A stretch of 64,000 nucleotides of DNA from CBDBND01 sp965207985 (GCA_965207985.1 CBDBND010000018.1:62001-126000); one strand, 5' to 3'; positions 33,747-43,993 are shown, counted from the first letter of the stretch. Program-made: numbers and translations. Notes: generated by a model from the letters alone, not told the origin.

Positions 33747-34661
33747 TCAGGAGTCATCCCTTAAAACACCTTCGGGATCATCCAGAATATCCGGGTGATG
33801 AATGCTGGTAAGACGCAGCCATTCATCCGGCATGTCGTCAAGACTGTGGCACTTCCGGCCGATCCCGCTCGCCATGGTGTGACCTTTTATATCCCCCATT
33901 TCCATCCACGGGCGCCAACTGGTTGCAGCAGTATAGGTGAGGTTTGCCGAGGCCGCGGTAACAGAGGGATCAAGCAGCTCATCCAGCTCTCCCTGCCAAA
34001 TGGCGGATTCCTTGTAGAACACACGGGCTTGGTTAGGGTCCGATGGAAAAACCCGGCCGTATTCCTCGGTTGGAATCCAAACCGTATTGCCATCAATGAC
34101 AGCGGGGCCGACGGAGCGTTCAAGCGTGACGTTGCCCCTCGGTGCGAATGCCCCAGCGGCGTCTTCGCCATCGCCGTCAACCACTCCGGCGCCCCCTGTC
34201 GAGACTTCCGTGTCGTCTGTTTTGGTGCCGATAGTGACGACGCCCAGACCGGAGCGATAGAGGGGAACATCCACGACTTTTCCTGTCCCAGGCATTTCTA
34301 GGGTATCGAGAAGTTCCTCTGTCTCGACGTCAAGGTAATAGGTGGTCTCAACAAGAGTGATGTCGAAGGTGCCGTCACCATTGTCGCGCGACGTGCTAAT
34401 GGTCCCCGCCAAGAGGAGCAGCAGCGGTTTGATGTCTCCGTCGATGTAGGAAAAGCGCTTGGCTTTAAGCCAGCCGCTTCTGACACTGCCGTCAGTACTG
34501 GACCGCATCTTTTGCAGTGCGTGGACCAATGTACGATCGTCATCAAGCGCGCTTGGGTTATATGTCTGGGCATGAGCCTGTCCAGCTAGGGCGGACGCAG
34601 CAAGACTTAACGCGCCAAAGGCGCGCCTGCTGACGGATGTTGGTGTTCTGTAATCACTCAT
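33747..34661 (-). CDS. DUF1838-like exported protein
   Basis: A 304-residue member of the same family. It has a Tat-like signal (SRRAFGALSLAASALAGQAHA), then ALDDDRTLVHALQKMR, VTLERSVGPAVIDG, a late SWRPWMEMGDIKGH and a C-terminal KCHSLDDMPDEWL. The WRPWMEMG and LPPW/WLPWMEMG motif is shared with the copy at 60284. It lies between the TonB-dependent receptor (terminator at 34761-34800) and the other DUF1838-like gene, 69 bp apart. No catalytic residues can be named. The family role is unknown. Confidence 0.75.
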   Translation of the reverse strand: MSDYRTPTSVSRRAFGALSLAASALAGQAHAQTYNPSALDDDRTLVHALQKMRSSTDGSVRSGWLKAKRFSYIDGDIKPLLLLLAGTISTSRDNGDGTFDITLVETTYYLDVETEELLDTLEMPGTGKVVDVPLYRSGLGVVTIGTKTDDTEVSTGGAGVVDGDGEDAAGAFAPRGNVTLERSVGPAVIDGNTVWIPTEEYGRVFPSDPNQARVFYKESAIWQGELDELLDPSVTAASANLTYTAATSWRPWMEMGDIKGHTMASGIGRKCHSLDDMPDEWLRLTSIHHPDILDDPEGVLRDDS

Positions 34662-34760
34662 TTTTTTGGTATCCCTTTCAACATCTGTCAGCTTAAGCGA
34701 CAGGTAGCTGCTTTGACTGCAGCTTCATTGTTCAAGCCGGCTTAGCCGACAGACTTGAGT

Positions 34761-34800
34761 AAAAAAAAGGGAGTGGAAAAGTCGACCTCTTCCACTCCCC
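34761..34800 (-). terminator. Rho-independent terminator of the TonB receptor gene
   Basis: Read on the minus strand, GGGAGTGGAA pairs perfectly with TTCCACTCCC and is followed at once by eight T residues (plus-strand A-run 34761-34768). It lies 25 bp after the stop of the receptor gene at 34825, in the right direction. This is the clearest terminator in the window. Confidence 0.9.
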
Positions 34801-34824
34801 GATAACTAGAGTTCTTTGTACGCT

Positions 34825-37239
34825 TTAGAAGCTCGCGGACAACGTCACACCGAACGTGCGCGGCTCCGGTAAGGTCAGCTGGTAACCCAGCGTACCCGTC
34901 AAGAAACTGCCGGTGGTGCGTTGCGATGACAACACGGAGTCATCGTCAAACAGGTTCTCAACCCAGAGCGTGATGCCGTAGCGGTCATTGCGCCAGCCGC
35001 CACGCAGATTGTGCAACAGTGCGTTATCAGTCTTGGCAAGATTGATCACCCAGTTCCAGGTTGACGACTGATACCACGCGTCCCAGCGGGCGAACCACTC
35101 ACCGTCCTGACCAAACATGGTGTCGGCAGGGTAGTTGAAATCCACAGCAAACGTTGCGGCGGAGTCCGGCGAGCGGGCAATGTCTTTGCCTCTAGCATCG
35201 GCTGAGCCGAAGACACGCGCATGGACGCCGTCTAGGTACTCTTTGATGTCGCTGTCATTGTAGTTGTAAGACGCACTGAGGACCCAATTTTCGTTCAGCG
35301 CGTAGGTAGCCGACAATTCAAATCCCCAAATGTCGGATGCGCCGTTACCATTGTAGTCAATCTGGCCACCCAGACGGTCGGATCCCTGAACGAAGACACC
35401 ATCCCCATTACTGTCTGTGAATCTGAGGAAACCACGGAATCTCTGGTTGCCCCAATCCATGTAGTAGAGGGCCCCATTCAAAATACCGCGGCCGTCTGGC
35501 AGCGTGAGTTTGGCTCCAAGCTCATATGCGTCAAGCGAAGCCTGCCTAACGGTGTAGCCAATCCCCGGGACCAAGGACTGAAAGTTTGGAAAGGCAACAG
35601 TGGGTTCCAGCTGAATGACCTCATTGTTGAATCCACCCGGATTGTTGCCCTTGGAGTAACTGGCATAGATCAAAGTGTCGTCATCGGGTGTATATTCAAC
35701 AATGAAACGCGGCAATTCCGCCTTGTACTTTGCGTCTAGATCAATCGACGCACCGCCAAACTGCTGTCGTGTACCAATGGGATCATTGGGATCAAGCGGC
35801 ATAGCCTCCTGAATTAAGGGCGTGCCAGACTTCAGCGTTTCCTCTTCATAGCGGAACTCTGCGTTAAGCGTCAGATTGTCGGTCAAATCATAGGCAATGG
35901 TTCCAAAGATCGCTTTATTTTCAACCGCGTCGGTCGGAGCCGTCCTATTGATCGGGAACAAGCCCTCGCCGCCTCTTCCAGCAACAGAGAAAGTGCCCAG
36001 GTTGAAACAGAAGGGTCCTACGCCGGGGCAAGGGAAGCCAGACTCAGCGTTTTTGTTGTACGTCAGGTCGAGATAGTAGACGCCCACCATCCAACGCAGC
36101 CTGTCATCTTGTGGCGAGGCCAGACGTAATTCCTGTGACCACGATTCATCCTTCCATTTCAGGTAGACCAGGATTTCATCAGTGAGGAGCTCGCGTAACT
36201 CTTCCGTGCTCTCCCTGTAGATGCCGGTCACGGAACTCACGGTGTAGCCGGAGCCGCCGACATCCCAATCAACAGTCAAGCTGCCGAAGTCGAATTTGCG
36301 ATCGAGGCCTAAGTCGTCCTTCAAAGACGTGTCCTCCAGCGGCGACGTGTCGATTTGAATGCCGTTGGAGATCAGATCGCGGCTCAACGTTCCGCAATAA
36401 TAGGTGTCGGTCCCGGTCACACCGTTGGTGGTGAACGGCCCGCAGTTGTTGTTCTCACCCTTGACCAGAAACTGCACAGCCAGTCCATCGTCCAGGACGG
36501 TGTGCATATACCGGGCCTTAATGGAGAGATCTTCCGATGGCGTCATATAGAGGGTGACGCTGCCGGCACCCGTCTGTTGAGCCCCAAGGTCACCACCGGA
36601 GGGATGTTCGTTCACCCAGGCCCCGTCGAAGGTGTAATACCGGCCGGAGGCCCGAATGTACAATTTGTCTTCAATCAGCGGACCTTCAGCACTGACCCAG
36701 AGGTCGGCACGCTTGTGATCGCCGAGGATCAAGTCGACATCGGCGCCCCACTCGTCCTCGGGGGTCTTACTGATGAAGTTGACCGCGCCGCCGAAGGTGG
36801 CCCGGCCGAAGAAGGCGCTTTGCGGCCCTTTCACAACTTCCACACGCTCGATGTCGTTCATGGAAATCATTTGGCTGCCCGTCGGCAAATACACGCCATC
36901 CAGGAACGAGGAAGATGTCTGATCGCTGCGTACACTGGAGGGCGGGTCGATGGCACGGAACCGGACCGCCGGATTGTTACGGTTGGCGGTATGGTTGTTC
37001 ATGTGCACGCCGGGGATGAACTGGAAGATGTCTTCCACATCCGTGATCGCTTGGTTCTTGATCTGGTTGGCGCTAAACGCCGCGACACTCAACGGAATGT
37101 CCTGTATGGACTCATCGCGCTTACGTGCGGTGACGACGATTTCTTCAAGCGCCACTTGTTGTGCTGCGACTTCAGACGCAAACGCCGTTAACGCAATCGT
37201 ACTCGTTAACGTAATCAAATTCCGGTTATTCAAAGTCAT
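34825..37239 (-). CDS. TonB-dependent outer-membrane receptor
   Basis: An outer-membrane beta-barrel receptor of 804 residues from the ATG at 37239 (GGAGGGG upstream; the frame continues to 37302). It has a signal peptide (LTSTIALTAFASEVAAQ), a TonB-box-like start of the mature protein (VALEEIVVTARKRDESIQDIPLSV) and a plug domain (IERVEVVKGPQSAFFGRATFGGAVNFISKTP, typical of the plug end). The barrel ends in a C-terminal aromatic residue (GVTLSASF), as required by the BAM machinery. It imports a ligand with energy from TonB/ExbBD. No FecR/sigma pair is adjacent. The DUF1838-like genes lie immediately downstream. The ligand is not known; receptors of this type take up siderophores but also many organic compounds. 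Confidence 0.93.
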   Translation of the reverse strand: MTLNNRNLITLTSTIALTAFASEVAAQQVALEEIVVTARKRDESIQDIPLSVAAFSANQIKNQAITDVEDIFQFIPGVHMNNHTANRNNPAVRFRAIDPPSSVRSDQTSSSFLDGVYLPTGSQMISMNDIERVEVVKGPQSAFFGRATFGGAVNFISKTPEDEWGADVDLILGDHKRADLWVSAEGPLIEDKLYIRASGRYYTFDGAWVNEHPSGGDLGAQQTGAGSVTLYMTPSEDLSIKARYMHTVLDDGLAVQFLVKGENNNCGPFTTNGVTGTDTYYCGTLSRDLISNGIQIDTSPLEDTSLKDDLGLDRKFDFGSLTVDWDVGGSGYTVSSVTGIYRESTEELRELLTDEILVYLKWKDESWSQELRLASPQDDRLRWMVGVYYLDLTYNKNAESGFPCPGVGPFCFNLGTFSVAGRGGEGLFPINRTAPTDAVENKAIFGTIAYDLTDNLTLNAEFRYEEETLKSGTPLIQEAMPLDPNDPIGTRQQFGGASIDLDAKYKAELPRFIVEYTPDDDTLIYASYSKGNNPGGFNNEVIQLEPTVAFPNFQSLVPGIGYTVRQASLDAYELGAKLTLPDGRGILNGALYYMDWGNQRFRGFLRFTDSNGDGVFVQGSDRLGGQIDYNGNGASDIWGFELSATYALNENWVLSASYNYNDSDIKEYLDGVHARVFGSADARGKDIARSPDSAATFAVDFNYPADTMFGQDGEWFARWDAWYQSSTWNWVINLAKTDNALLHNLRGGWRNDRYGITLWVENLFDDDSVLSSQRTTGSFLTGTLGYQLTLPEPRTFGVTLSASF

Positions 37240-37800
37240 GGAACCCCTCCAGTTGAATTCTTTATAGACAGCGCCATTCCGTTTGTAGAACTTCGCAATC
37301 ACGCCGATTCAGTTTGTTTGCCCCAATGATCGAGGACAAACGGCACCTTGGACTCTATTTGTTGTGTCTTTGGTTTCCCCGATACTCGTATCCAATGGCC
37401 GCTCATGAGATGAAAGACTCAAAGAAGTCATCAATGGGACCCATACAACCCTTTTGACCCATACAACCCTTTTGACCCATACAACCCTCAGATTTGTAAG
37501 TATTGTCAGCAACTGACATTTAGTCCAATGCGCAAAATGGAAAAAGATATAAGAATAAGTTATGCTCCATTTTTTGCAGACAGTTGCTTATTTGTAACGG
37601 TCCTCTTGTGAAAACGGCGTCAGCCTAGGAACACAGAGGCCACAAATTACCGGAATGAACATAGGGAGATAGGGTCTCGACAGGATAAAAAAAATCCGAA
37701 TTTTATGACCTCAATTGAAGCCCAGCACTCGATTCAGGGATTGTCGGGATCAGGAGATTTTGTCGCAGATATTTTGGCACCGAAACCGCGGGAGGAGAAA
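37240..37800. other. Divergent intergenic region with a short tandem repeat
   Basis: This 561-bp region separates the receptor and DUF3604-like genes and must hold their divergent promoters; I cannot pick boxes reliably. It contains the 18-bp tandem repeat (37438-37488) and an AT-rich stretch near 37530-37600. The open frame that begins at 37705 lies upstream of a much better start at 37801, so its first codons are treated as leader. Confidence 0.5.
37438..37488. repeat. 18-bp tandem repeat, about 2.8 copies
   Basis: The unit GACCCATACAACCCTTTT occurs at 37438-37455 and 37456-37473, and a third partial copy (GACCCATACAACCCT) is at 37474-37488. The copies are identical over the shared length, so the array is recent or constrained. 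It lies upstream of the TonB receptor start. It could be a binding-site array or simple replication slippage. Confidence 0.9.
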
Positions 37801-39771
37801 ATGCCGCGCAAGTGGACCGTAGCGATTCTGGGGACCATTGTTCTGTCGGGCTGTGCGGGGCAAGCGCCGCCAACAAAAACCGGCGATGCCCTTGTGCGCT
37901 ACACGGAAGAACGCGCCGTCTGCACCGATCGCAACCCCACCCGCAATGCCTACTTCGGCGATTTGCACATCCACACCGGCTTCTCTTATGACGCGCGCCC
38001 GTTCGGCACCACCATCACGCCCGCCGATGCCTATAAATTTGCCAAGGGCGAACCTATCGGCGCCCCGCCCTATGGCAGGGACGGCGCTCCGACTCAAACC
38101 GTGCAGCTGTCCAGACCGCTGGACTTCGCCGCCGTGACGGACCACTCCGAGTACTTCGGAGAGATGAACTTCTGCAACGATCCGGACAGCGCCGCTTACG
38201 ATTTCAGAATCTGCCAGTTGGTCCGCGACGGCGGCGGACAATCCATGATGCCCTTCGTCCGACCGTTGCTGACAACCCAACCAAAACGTGACCCGGAACT
38301 CTGCGGGGAGTCAGGTGCTGACTGCATCGCTGCGGCTGCAGGCCCCTGGCAGGCAACCCAGGACATGGCGGAAGCCGCCTACGACAGAACGTCGGATTGC
38401 ACCTTCACTACCTTTGTGGCGTACGAGCACACTGGCACACCCAACTCAAACAATTACCACCGCAACGTCATTTTCCGAAATGACAAAGTGCCGGAGCGCG
38501 CGATTTCATACATTGAAACACCGGTGGACCGCTTGCTGTGGGACGAACTGACCGAACAGTGTTTGGAAGACCTTCCGGGCTGTGATGTTCTGGCAATTCC
38601 GCACAATTCCAACATCAGTTCGGGATCGATGTTCCCATCGATGATCACCCGCACGGAATCTTCGGACGCGGCCCGAGACCTGGCTCAAGTGCGAAACGCC
38701 ATGGAGCCGGTGATGGAGATCTTCCAGCACAAAGGAAATTCTGAGTGCTTCAACGGTTTTCCCGATATTCTCGGCGCACCGGACGAGCTCTGTAACGTCG
38801 AACAATTCAGGAAAATAGGCGAACGATTTGACATGGCGGGAAATGCCTTCGACGTGCAAATCTGCGAAGAGGGTGAGATCGGCCGCCGGGGCTTCATTGG
38901 CGTCGGTTGCATTTCTAAGAACGATTTTTATCGAAGCGTCTTGCTTACCGGTTTGCAGGACCGCGCCGTTATCGGCATCAACTCCTATAAGTTCGGCGTC
39001 ATCGCCTCAACAGACACGCACGTCGGTCTTGCCGGTGCCGTGGACGAACGCACCTGGCCCGGCCATCTGGTGCCTGAGGCTGAGTTGGTTTCGCGTTTAA
39101 CGGAACTCAATTCATCTCCCCGCCAGCTCACGGGAAACCCTGGCGGACTGGCTGGTGTTTGGGCGGTCGAAAACAGCCGGGATGCGATTTTCGAGGCGCT
39201 ACGCCGGCGTGAAGTCTTCGGCACGACGGGCCCACGCATCCAGCCGCGGCTCTTTGGCGGATGGAACTTCGCAGACAACACTTGCGCCATGGCTGATCCG
39301 GCATCACACGGATACGCGAATGGAGTACCTATGGGGGGCGACCTGAGTGACCGGCCACCTCGTGCGTCGCCAGCATTTATTGCCTCCGCAATGCAGGACC
39401 CTGACGCCGCTCCTCTCCAGAAACTGCAGGTGATAAAAGGATGGGTCGATGAGGAGGGCCAATCCCGCTACAAAGTGTTCGATGTGGCAGGTCACGAAAA
39501 CCATGAAGGTATGGTTGATCTGCGGACCGGTGTGTGGAGCGGTACGGGGTCGGCCTCTCTCTGTGCTGTTTTTGAAGACCCGGAATTCAATCCAAGAGAG
39601 GCCGCATACTATTACTTAAGAGCCGTGGAAGTGCCCACCTTGCGCTGGAGTTGGGCACAATGCGTCGCCTTGCCGGCGAATGAACGGCCTGCCGAATGTG
39701 AAAATGATGCACCAAAAACCACCCAGGAATTGGCCTGGACCTCACCGATTTGGTACTTACCGGCGAATTGA
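37801..39771 (+). CDS. DUF3604-like lipoprotein (PHP-type metal hydrolase fold)
   Basis: About 656 residues. I chose the ATG at 37801 (preceded by GGGAGGAG), which begins a lipoprotein signal with the lipobox LSGC (Cys at about residue 17). The mature protein opens with NAYFGDLHIHTGFSYDARPFG, a PHP-like metal-binding His pair, followed by AAVTDHSEYFGEMNFC, typical of DUF3604 proteins. Later motifs include IPHNSNIS, FGVIASTDTHVGLAG and SREAxFEALRRREVFGTTGPRI. I recognise the family by these motifs. Its members are exported, probably metal-dependent hydrolases of unknown substrate. It is followed by the GMC oxidoreductase after 33 bp, so the two are likely an operon. Confidence 0.85.
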   Translation: MPRKWTVAILGTIVLSGCAGQAPPTKTGDALVRYTEERAVCTDRNPTRNAYFGDLHIHTGFSYDARPFGTTITPADAYKFAKGEPIGAPPYGRDGAPTQTVQLSRPLDFAAVTDHSEYFGEMNFCNDPDSAAYDFRICQLVRDGGGQSMMPFVRPLLTTQPKRDPELCGESGADCIAAAAGPWQATQDMAEAAYDRTSDCTFTTFVAYEHTGTPNSNNYHRNVIFRNDKVPERAISYIETPVDRLLWDELTEQCLEDLPGCDVLAIPHNSNISSGSMFPSMITRTESSDAARDLAQVRNAMEPVMEIFQHKGNSECFNGFPDILGAPDELCNVEQFRKIGERFDMAGNAFDVQICEEGEIGRRGFIGVGCISKNDFYRSVLLTGLQDRAVIGINSYKFGVIASTDTHVGLAGAVDERTWPGHLVPEAELVSRLTELNSSPRQLTGNPGGLAGVWAVENSRDAIFEALRRREVFGTTGPRIQPRLFGGWNFADNTCAMADPASHGYANGVPMGGDLSDRPPRASPAFIASAMQDPDAAPLQKLQVIKGWVDEEGQSRYKVFDVAGHENHEGMVDLRTGVWSGTGSASLCAVFEDPEFNPREAAYYYLRAVEVPTLRWSWAQCVALPANERPAECENDAPKTTQELAWTSPIWYLPAN

Positions 39772-39804
39772 CGAGGCGCACTTCACTGTCACAATGGATA
39801 TCCA

Positions 39805-41424
39805 ATGAGTGACAGACTCTTGTATGACTACATCATTGTCGGCGCCGGGGCGGCGGGTTGCGTTCTGGCCGAAGCTCTCTCCAAGGACCCCAATTGCCGT
39901 GTCTGCGTTCTCGAAGCGGGTGGGTCAGACTGGTCACCGGTAATCAACATACCGGCGGGTAAAGTCTTTGCCCTCGGCAATCCAAAGTACGACTGGCGCT
40001 ATAAAACAGAACCAGATCCCACACGTCATAACAAAGCCGACGTGTGGCCCCGCGGTAAGGTTGTTGGCGGCAGCACATCCATTAACGGACTCTTTTATGT
40101 GCGCGGAAATCCCAATGACTTCGATCATTGGGCGTCTTTAGGAAATGAGGGCTGGGCGTATAAGGATGTCTTGCCATATTTCAAGCAAATCGAATCCTAC
40201 GACGGCGGACAAGAGGATTACCGGGGAAGACATGGACGGCTGCGCATCACGGACGTCCCTGCGCCCCATGCGTTAAGTTCTCTTTTTGTCGACGCGGCAG
40301 ATGAAGCAGGCATTCCAAGAGCCACCGACTACAATGGTTCTGATCAAGAAGGGGCTGCCCTGGCACAAACCACAATCCATTCAGGCTTTCGCCAAAGCGC
40401 AGCACGGGCTTTCTTACGGGTTGCTTTAAAACGCCCCAATTTGAAACTGATTACTCATGCGCATGCTGAAACAGTAAACATCGATGCCGGTCGTGCGACC
40501 GGTGTGACTTACAGAAAGCGAGATAAGACAAAACAACTTATCGCTGAGCGTGAGGTGCTTCTTTGTGCCGGTGCGGTGGCAACACCCCAACTGCTTTTGT
40601 TGTCGGGTATCGGACCTCAAGACCATCTGAAAGACATGGGAATTGAGCCAAAAGTTCACCTTCCCGGCGTGGGTGAAAACCTGCAAGAACACTGCGGCAT
40701 ATGGATGACGCACGGCGTGCGTGAGGGCATGCGCACCGCCAATATGGATTACAACCTTTTTGGCGTTCTCAAGCATGGGCTGCGCTATCTTCTGACCCGG
40801 GATGGGCAAATCGCCACACCGACCTCTCAGGCCCTAGCCTTTATTAAGACACGTTCGTCCGAGCTCATACCCGATGCCCAGATTCACTTTATGCCCATGG
40901 GCTACAGCATCGGTGAGAGCGTCATTAGGGTGCTACCATCACCAGCGATGATGGCTGTTCCCAATGTCAGCCGTCCGAAAAGCCGTGGCTCCATACGACT
41001 GGCATCACGAGACCCTCAGATGCCGCCACGCATCTATCCTCATTTGCTCGACCATGAAGACGATATGCAACGTCTCATTTCGGCGTGCAAAATCATCAGA
41101 AAGATTTTTTCCACCCAGGTTTTCTCTGGCGTTGCCGAGACTGAAATATTTCCGGGTCCTGACGTAGAAACCGATGGTAAATGGGAGAGTCTTCTTCGCA
41201 GACACGCAGGCCCCGTGTTTCATATCGCCGGCACGTGCAAAATGGGCCGAGATGACATGTCGGTCGTAGCAAGCGACCTCTGTGTTCATGATGTCAGTAA
41301 TTTGCGCATCGTCGACGCGTCAATAATGCCCACAATCACCAGCGGTAACACCAACGCTCCTACAATGATGATCGCTGCAAAAGCTGCCGATATGATTAAG
41401 GCGAGGCCGAACAGAGCGTATTGA
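39805..41424 (+). CDS. GMC-family FAD oxidoreductase (choline dehydrogenase-like)
   Basis: A 539-residue glucose-methanol-choline oxidoreductase, which oxidises an alcohol with FAD in the cytoplasm. The FAD motif DYIIVGAGAAGCVLAEAL is at the N-terminus, followed by the GMC signature GKVVGGSTSINGLFYVRG. The active-site His is in HIAGTCKMG, and the C-terminal NTNAPTMMIAAKAADMI carries the conserved Asn/Pro. The length is that of a normal alcohol dehydrogenase of this family. It follows the DUF3604-like gene by 33 bp. The alcohol substrate is not known. Confidence 0.92.
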   Translation: MSDRLLYDYIIVGAGAAGCVLAEALSKDPNCRVCVLEAGGSDWSPVINIPAGKVFALGNPKYDWRYKTEPDPTRHNKADVWPRGKVVGGSTSINGLFYVRGNPNDFDHWASLGNEGWAYKDVLPYFKQIESYDGGQEDYRGRHGRLRITDVPAPHALSSLFVDAADEAGIPRATDYNGSDQEGAALAQTTIHSGFRQSAARAFLRVALKRPNLKLITHAHAETVNIDAGRATGVTYRKRDKTKQLIAEREVLLCAGAVATPQLLLLSGIGPQDHLKDMGIEPKVHLPGVGENLQEHCGIWMTHGVREGMRTANMDYNLFGVLKHGLRYLLTRDGQIATPTSQALAFIKTRSSELIPDAQIHFMPMGYSIGESVIRVLPSPAMMAVPNVSRPKSRGSIRLASRDPQMPPRIYPHLLDHEDDMQRLISACKIIRKIFSTQVFSGVAETEIFPGPDVETDGKWESLLRRHAGPVFHIAGTCKMGRDDMSVVASDLCVHDVSNLRIVDASIMPTITSGNTNAPTMMIAAKAADMIKARPNRAY

Positions 41425-41429
41425 TTGAA

Positions 41430-41831
41430 CTAAGATCCTGGCTTCTCTTTATCTTCAATAGGGTACCCCGACTCTTTCCACTCACTGAACCCGCCTTCAA
41501 TATGCGCCACTTTCTCAACTCCCATATCGGTAAGAGTCTTTGCGGCTAAAGCTGAGCGGCATCCACTTGCGCAAAACAACAGAAATGTCTTGTCCTGTTG
41601 AAAAACGTCTCTTGCGTAGGGGCTTGCTGGATCGAACCAAAACTCCAACATCCCACGTGGCGCATGAACGGAATTGGGAATAGTGCCCTCCCGCCACAGC
41701 TCCCGAACATCTCTGATGTCTACGAACTGAACGGACTCATCGTTTAGATGTTCGAGCGCAGTTTCTTGCGTCCATGTGTCGATTTCTGCATTGGCTTCGG
41801 CCACCCGGTGTTGTGCGGATTTGATGGGCAT
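41430..41831 (-). CDS. Rhodanese-like sulfurtransferase domain protein
   Basis: A 133-residue single-domain rhodanese. The pattern QFVDIRDVRELWREGTIPNSVHAPRG is followed by the catalytic loop LLFCASGCRSALAAKTL, where the first Cys is the sulfur carrier. It has no signal peptide and ends GGFSEWKESGYPIE, the usual family end. It is convergent with the GMC gene, only 5 bp apart. It probably transfers sulfane sulfur or acts in thiol redox balance. Confidence 0.9.
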   Translation of the reverse strand: MPIKSAQHRVAEANAEIDTWTQETALEHLNDESVQFVDIRDVRELWREGTIPNSVHAPRGMLEFWFDPASPYARDVFQQDKTFLLFCASGCRSALAAKTLTDMGVEKVAHIEGGFSEWKESGYPIEDKEKPGS

Positions 41832-42001
41832 CCCAAATAGTCCTCAATTCATTTCTGACGGTTTGTCCTTAAATACCATGCCGGAGGCATTACGGGGTAA
41901 GGATGACGTTACGAATAGAGGCTTGCAAATCGATTTGGTTGCGGGGTACGCATCCAGCGTTGTCTAAAACATAGTTGAAATTTGGGTCACTTCAAAGAAG
42001 G

Positions 42002-43348
42002 CTAGTTGGCGGCGGCCCGTTGCCAGTTATCGACTCCGGTCCATTTTTCAATCTGCACCAAGGTGGTATTGGGTTTGATGCTGTGGGTGTGCTCGGTGAT
42101 GTTTTCCTTCGGGTTGAGCAAATTCATGCAGCCACCGAGGTCCGTGGACTTGCCCGGCTCACCCGCCGGCCGGTATTCGGCCGAGGCAGTGGGGGCACTG
42201 ATGACGCCCGGACGCAGCCGGTCGGTGACATAGGCGGCACAGACCACCGATCCCCGGTGGTTCCACACGCGGATGAGGTCGTCGCTTTTAATGCCCCGCT
42301 CCTCCGCATCTTGCCGATTGATGGTGGCCGTTAGATATTCATGCCCGTCGACCCGCACGCGGTGCTCTCTGATGTCCCGAATGGTGCATCCTTCTTCGTC
42401 ACCCATGATATGGAAGGGATAGCGCGAGTGCGGCGTAAGCATCTGGAGAGGGAAATCTGTGAACTTTTCATCCCGCTCCGGGCTCTCGTAGGTGGGCATG
42501 TATTTGTTGAGCGGCGGCCGGCCGTCGTCGTCGATGTTGTTGAGTGTCTTGGCAACAAATTCGTATTTGCCGGACGGCGTTTGCAGCCCCTCGCCCCATT
42601 CGCCCACGTAGTCCGCCGGTAGTGGATGGGGTTCGGGCGTGTTCTTTTTCTGACCTTCGTAGAACCACCGGTTGGCCACCGGTGCGCGCGCGCCCTCTGA
42701 CGGCGCTGGCACAACAAAGTAGCCTTTCTTTAAGTACTCTTTCCACGAGACGTGTTTTGACATGTCGGAGGAATCAAAGGCCCGTTTGCACCAGTCCAGC
42801 TCCGTGTTGCCGCCCTCTGAATACATCGCCCCCATGCCCAAGCGTGTCAGGATGGCGAGAAAAATCTCGTAGTCGGATTTGGATTCCCCCAACGGCTCAA
42901 TGCATTGGTGCTGCATGGAGATGACCCGATGGTTGTTCATGGAGTGCATGTGATGCACGGCCCCGGTTCCCACGTTGTACCACTCGCCGATATCCCAATG
43001 CTCGAACACCGTGCAGGCAGGCAGGATGATGTCGGCGAATTTCGTTTCTCCTTCCCACCAGATCGATTGGTTGACCACGAATGGCAGGTTTTCGGACTGA
43101 TACATCTCTACATAGCGGTCACCGTTCATTTGGGTGCCTAAGGACGAGCTGCCGTATTTGTACATCATCTCGATCTTGGCGTGACCGGGCGCGGGATAGC
43201 CGAACTTCATGAACTGACCCTGCACGGTCGTTACATCCATGGCATAGCCGGATGCTTTGCCTTCGAGAATGGCCTCCGGGATGAACTTGCGCGGGATGGC
43301 TTGGCGCACCGTGTTCATAGTGACGATGTGCGGCATGCGCTGATAGTT
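42002..43348 (-). pseudogene. Molybdopterin oxidoreductase, C-terminal fragment
   Basis: Only the C-terminal half (about 448 residues) of a DMSO-reductase-family molybdopterin enzyme remains. The segment shows NLPFVVNQSIWWEGETKFADIILPA, and the C-terminal molydopterin dinucleotide-binding domain, including LQMLTPHSRYPFHIM, CTIRDIREHRVRVDG and VRVWNHRGSVVC-like patterns. The frame enters from the IS junction near 43348 (N-Y-Q-R-M-P-H), where the remaining N-terminal half, with the FeS and first cofactor domains, is cut off by an IS3-family transposase fragment. A complete enzyme would be nearly twice this length. It is therefore non-functional. The kind of substrate is unknown, although the transhydroxylase group comes to mind. 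Confidence 0.85.
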
Positions 43349-43993
43349 GACCTGATCACCAGCCCGGCGTTCGTGGTGATCAAGGCAGGCGATGAGTTCG
43401 GGGATAAGACCACGGCCCCGAACCAGCTTTGGCAGACCGACTTCACCTACATCAAGGTCATCGGGTGGGGCTGGTTCTACCTGAGCACCATCCTGGATGA
43501 TTACTCCCGCTACATCATCGCCTGGACGCTGTGTACGAGCATGAAGGCCAGTGACGTCACAGACACCCTGGAACTAGCATTGCAGGCCTCAGGCTGCGAC
43601 CGGGTCGAGGTCCGGCACAAGCCCCGCCTGCTGTCAGACAATGGCGCGTCCTACATCTCTAGCGAACTGGCCGAATGGCTCGACGACAACGGCATGGATC
43701 ATGTGCGCGGCGCACCCTATCACCCGCAGACACAGGGCAAGATCGAGCGGTGGCATCAGACCCTGAAAAACCGCATCCTGTTAGAGAACTACTTCCTGCC
43801 GGGCGATCTCAAGACCGGGATCGGGCGCTTCGTCGCCTACTACAATCACCACCGCTACCACGAGAGCCTGAGCAATCTGACGCCCGCCGACGTCTACTTC
43901 GGGCGCGGCGAAACCATCTTACTCGAAAGGGAGAGAATCAAACAAAACACCATCAACCAACGGCGCTTGCAGCACCGCAAAACCGCCGCCTAA
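43349..43993 (+). pseudogene. IS3-family transposase, C-terminal fragment
   Basis: About 214 residues of an IS3-family OrfB beginning at DLITSPAFVVIKAGDEF. The integrase core shows QTDFTYIKVIGWGWFYLS and LSDNGASYISSELAEW, and the Glu of KIERWHQTLKNRI, so the DDE triad is present, but the N-terminal HTH part is missing. Codons before 43349 in the same frame are antisense to the molybdopterin gene and are not transposase. A right end may lie near 44050, but no matching left end is present. The element is thus a decayed piece that truncated the molybdopterin gene. Confidence 0.85.

Noticed and set aside
37438..37488. Possible CRISPR array
   Set aside because: The 18-bp units are contiguous, without spacers, and only 2.8 copies are present; no cas gene is nearby.
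43181..43348. N-terminal extension of the plus-strand transposase frame
   Set aside because: These codons are antisense to the molybdopterin gene; transposase similarity starts only at 43349.
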